A stretch of 64,000 nucleotides of DNA. Origin: Burkholderia cepacia GG4. Lineage in GTDB: Bacteria > Pseudomonadota > Gammaproteobacteria > Burkholderiales > Burkholderiaceae. Positions 63,731 through 64,000 of the stretch are shown here, in pieces. Each line of letters begins with the position of its first letter. Position 1 is the first letter of the stretch. The notes under the pieces are model-generated. The model was not told the origin of the DNA. It was given only the letters and a program-made list of their open reading frames with translations, and did no database searches. Location: positions 310,001 through 374,000 of the forward strand of contig NC_018514.1 of the NCBI RefSeq assembly GCF_000292915.1. The letters run 5' to 3'. Both the position numbers and the translations under genes were made by a program.

Positions 63731-64000
63731 GCGCTGAAAAAACGTGGGAACGTTTCCAGCCGAAAACTGATTGACAGTAATCAACCGAAAGCGCCGTCGA
63801 TTTAAAGTCCGATGACGGCGAGAAATACATCGTTTATTCTCCGCATTCCGGCTTTTCGACCGGAACCGGCGCGCAAGCCGCGCCGGTTCTGGCTCAGTTG
63901 CCCGCCAAGCGTATCGATCCCGCGTATTGTTGCATTTTCAAGACCGATAATTCGGGGTTATCGCGAGTTGCCGATTATTTTTTTAATGGGTAATCTTCGG
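63731..64000. other. Right-edge intergenic sequence
   Basis: 270 bases with no gene seen. GC-poor near the end (GATTATTTTTTTAATGGG). GGCGCGCAAGCCGCGCC around 63870-63886 can form a short hairpin but has no T-run. Confidence 0.4.

Overview
The window is GC-rich chromosomal DNA of a betaproteobacterium. It most resembles the Burkholderia cepacia complex, probably a secondary chromosome. The indicators are a PenR/PenA-type class A beta-lactamase pair, an mmsR-like/mmsAB valine operon, many LysR and two-component systems, codon use dominated by G/C third positions, and dispersed Burkholderia-type intergenic repeats. These are recognitions from sequence; no database search was run.

Layout. 1-8 kb: a partial AraC regulator (MmsR-like) diverges from a tightly packed valine/isobutyrate operon (acyl-CoA dehydrogenase, acyl-CoA synthetase, mmsA, mmsB, enoyl-CoA hydratase, 3-hydroxyisobutyryl-CoA hydrolase) that together take isobutyryl-CoA to propionyl-CoA. 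8-15 kb: LysR plus a DHA2 drug exporter, then a MacA-MacB-outer-membrane-factor tripartite efflux operon. 15.2-17.8 kb: an AT-rich island with three minus-strand genes (a six-cysteine secreted peptide, a DUF1835/DUF3658-like protein, a DsbC-like isomerase), followed by a 5'-truncated DUF308 fusion gene. 19-27 kb: an exported hypothetical, a cysteine-less isochorismatase-fold protein, a D-serine locus (dsdX-dsdA-dsdC), and a small copper-linked operon (DUF2946, beta-barrel, CopC). 27-31 kb: three DsrE-like genes, a cold-shock gene and small proteins. 30-37 kb is a graveyard of fragments (porin signal peptide, IS3/GNAT chimera, nitrilase tail) around two Tat-exported alpha/beta hydrolases and an MFS transporter. 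37-45 kb: glutaminase, an RstA/RstB-like two-component system, a patatin-barrel (type Vd) protein, an MreB paralogue and a DUF218 protein. 45.6-51.2 kb: one 1867-residue repeat autotransporter. 51-64 kb: glycogen-debranching-like enzyme, penR/penA, small genes, a MarR-controlled monooxygenase, a QseBC-like system divergent from ygiW, RpiR regulator, GNAT and an isocitrate-lyase/PEP-mutase family enzyme.

The most unusual non-coding signal is a family of nine 35-bp intergenic elements between 54.1 and 58.7 kb. Each has two inverted DnaA-box-like 9-mers around an invariant TTGCCAACA centre. They are arranged in two triplets that bracket penR-penA, then a doublet and a singleton.
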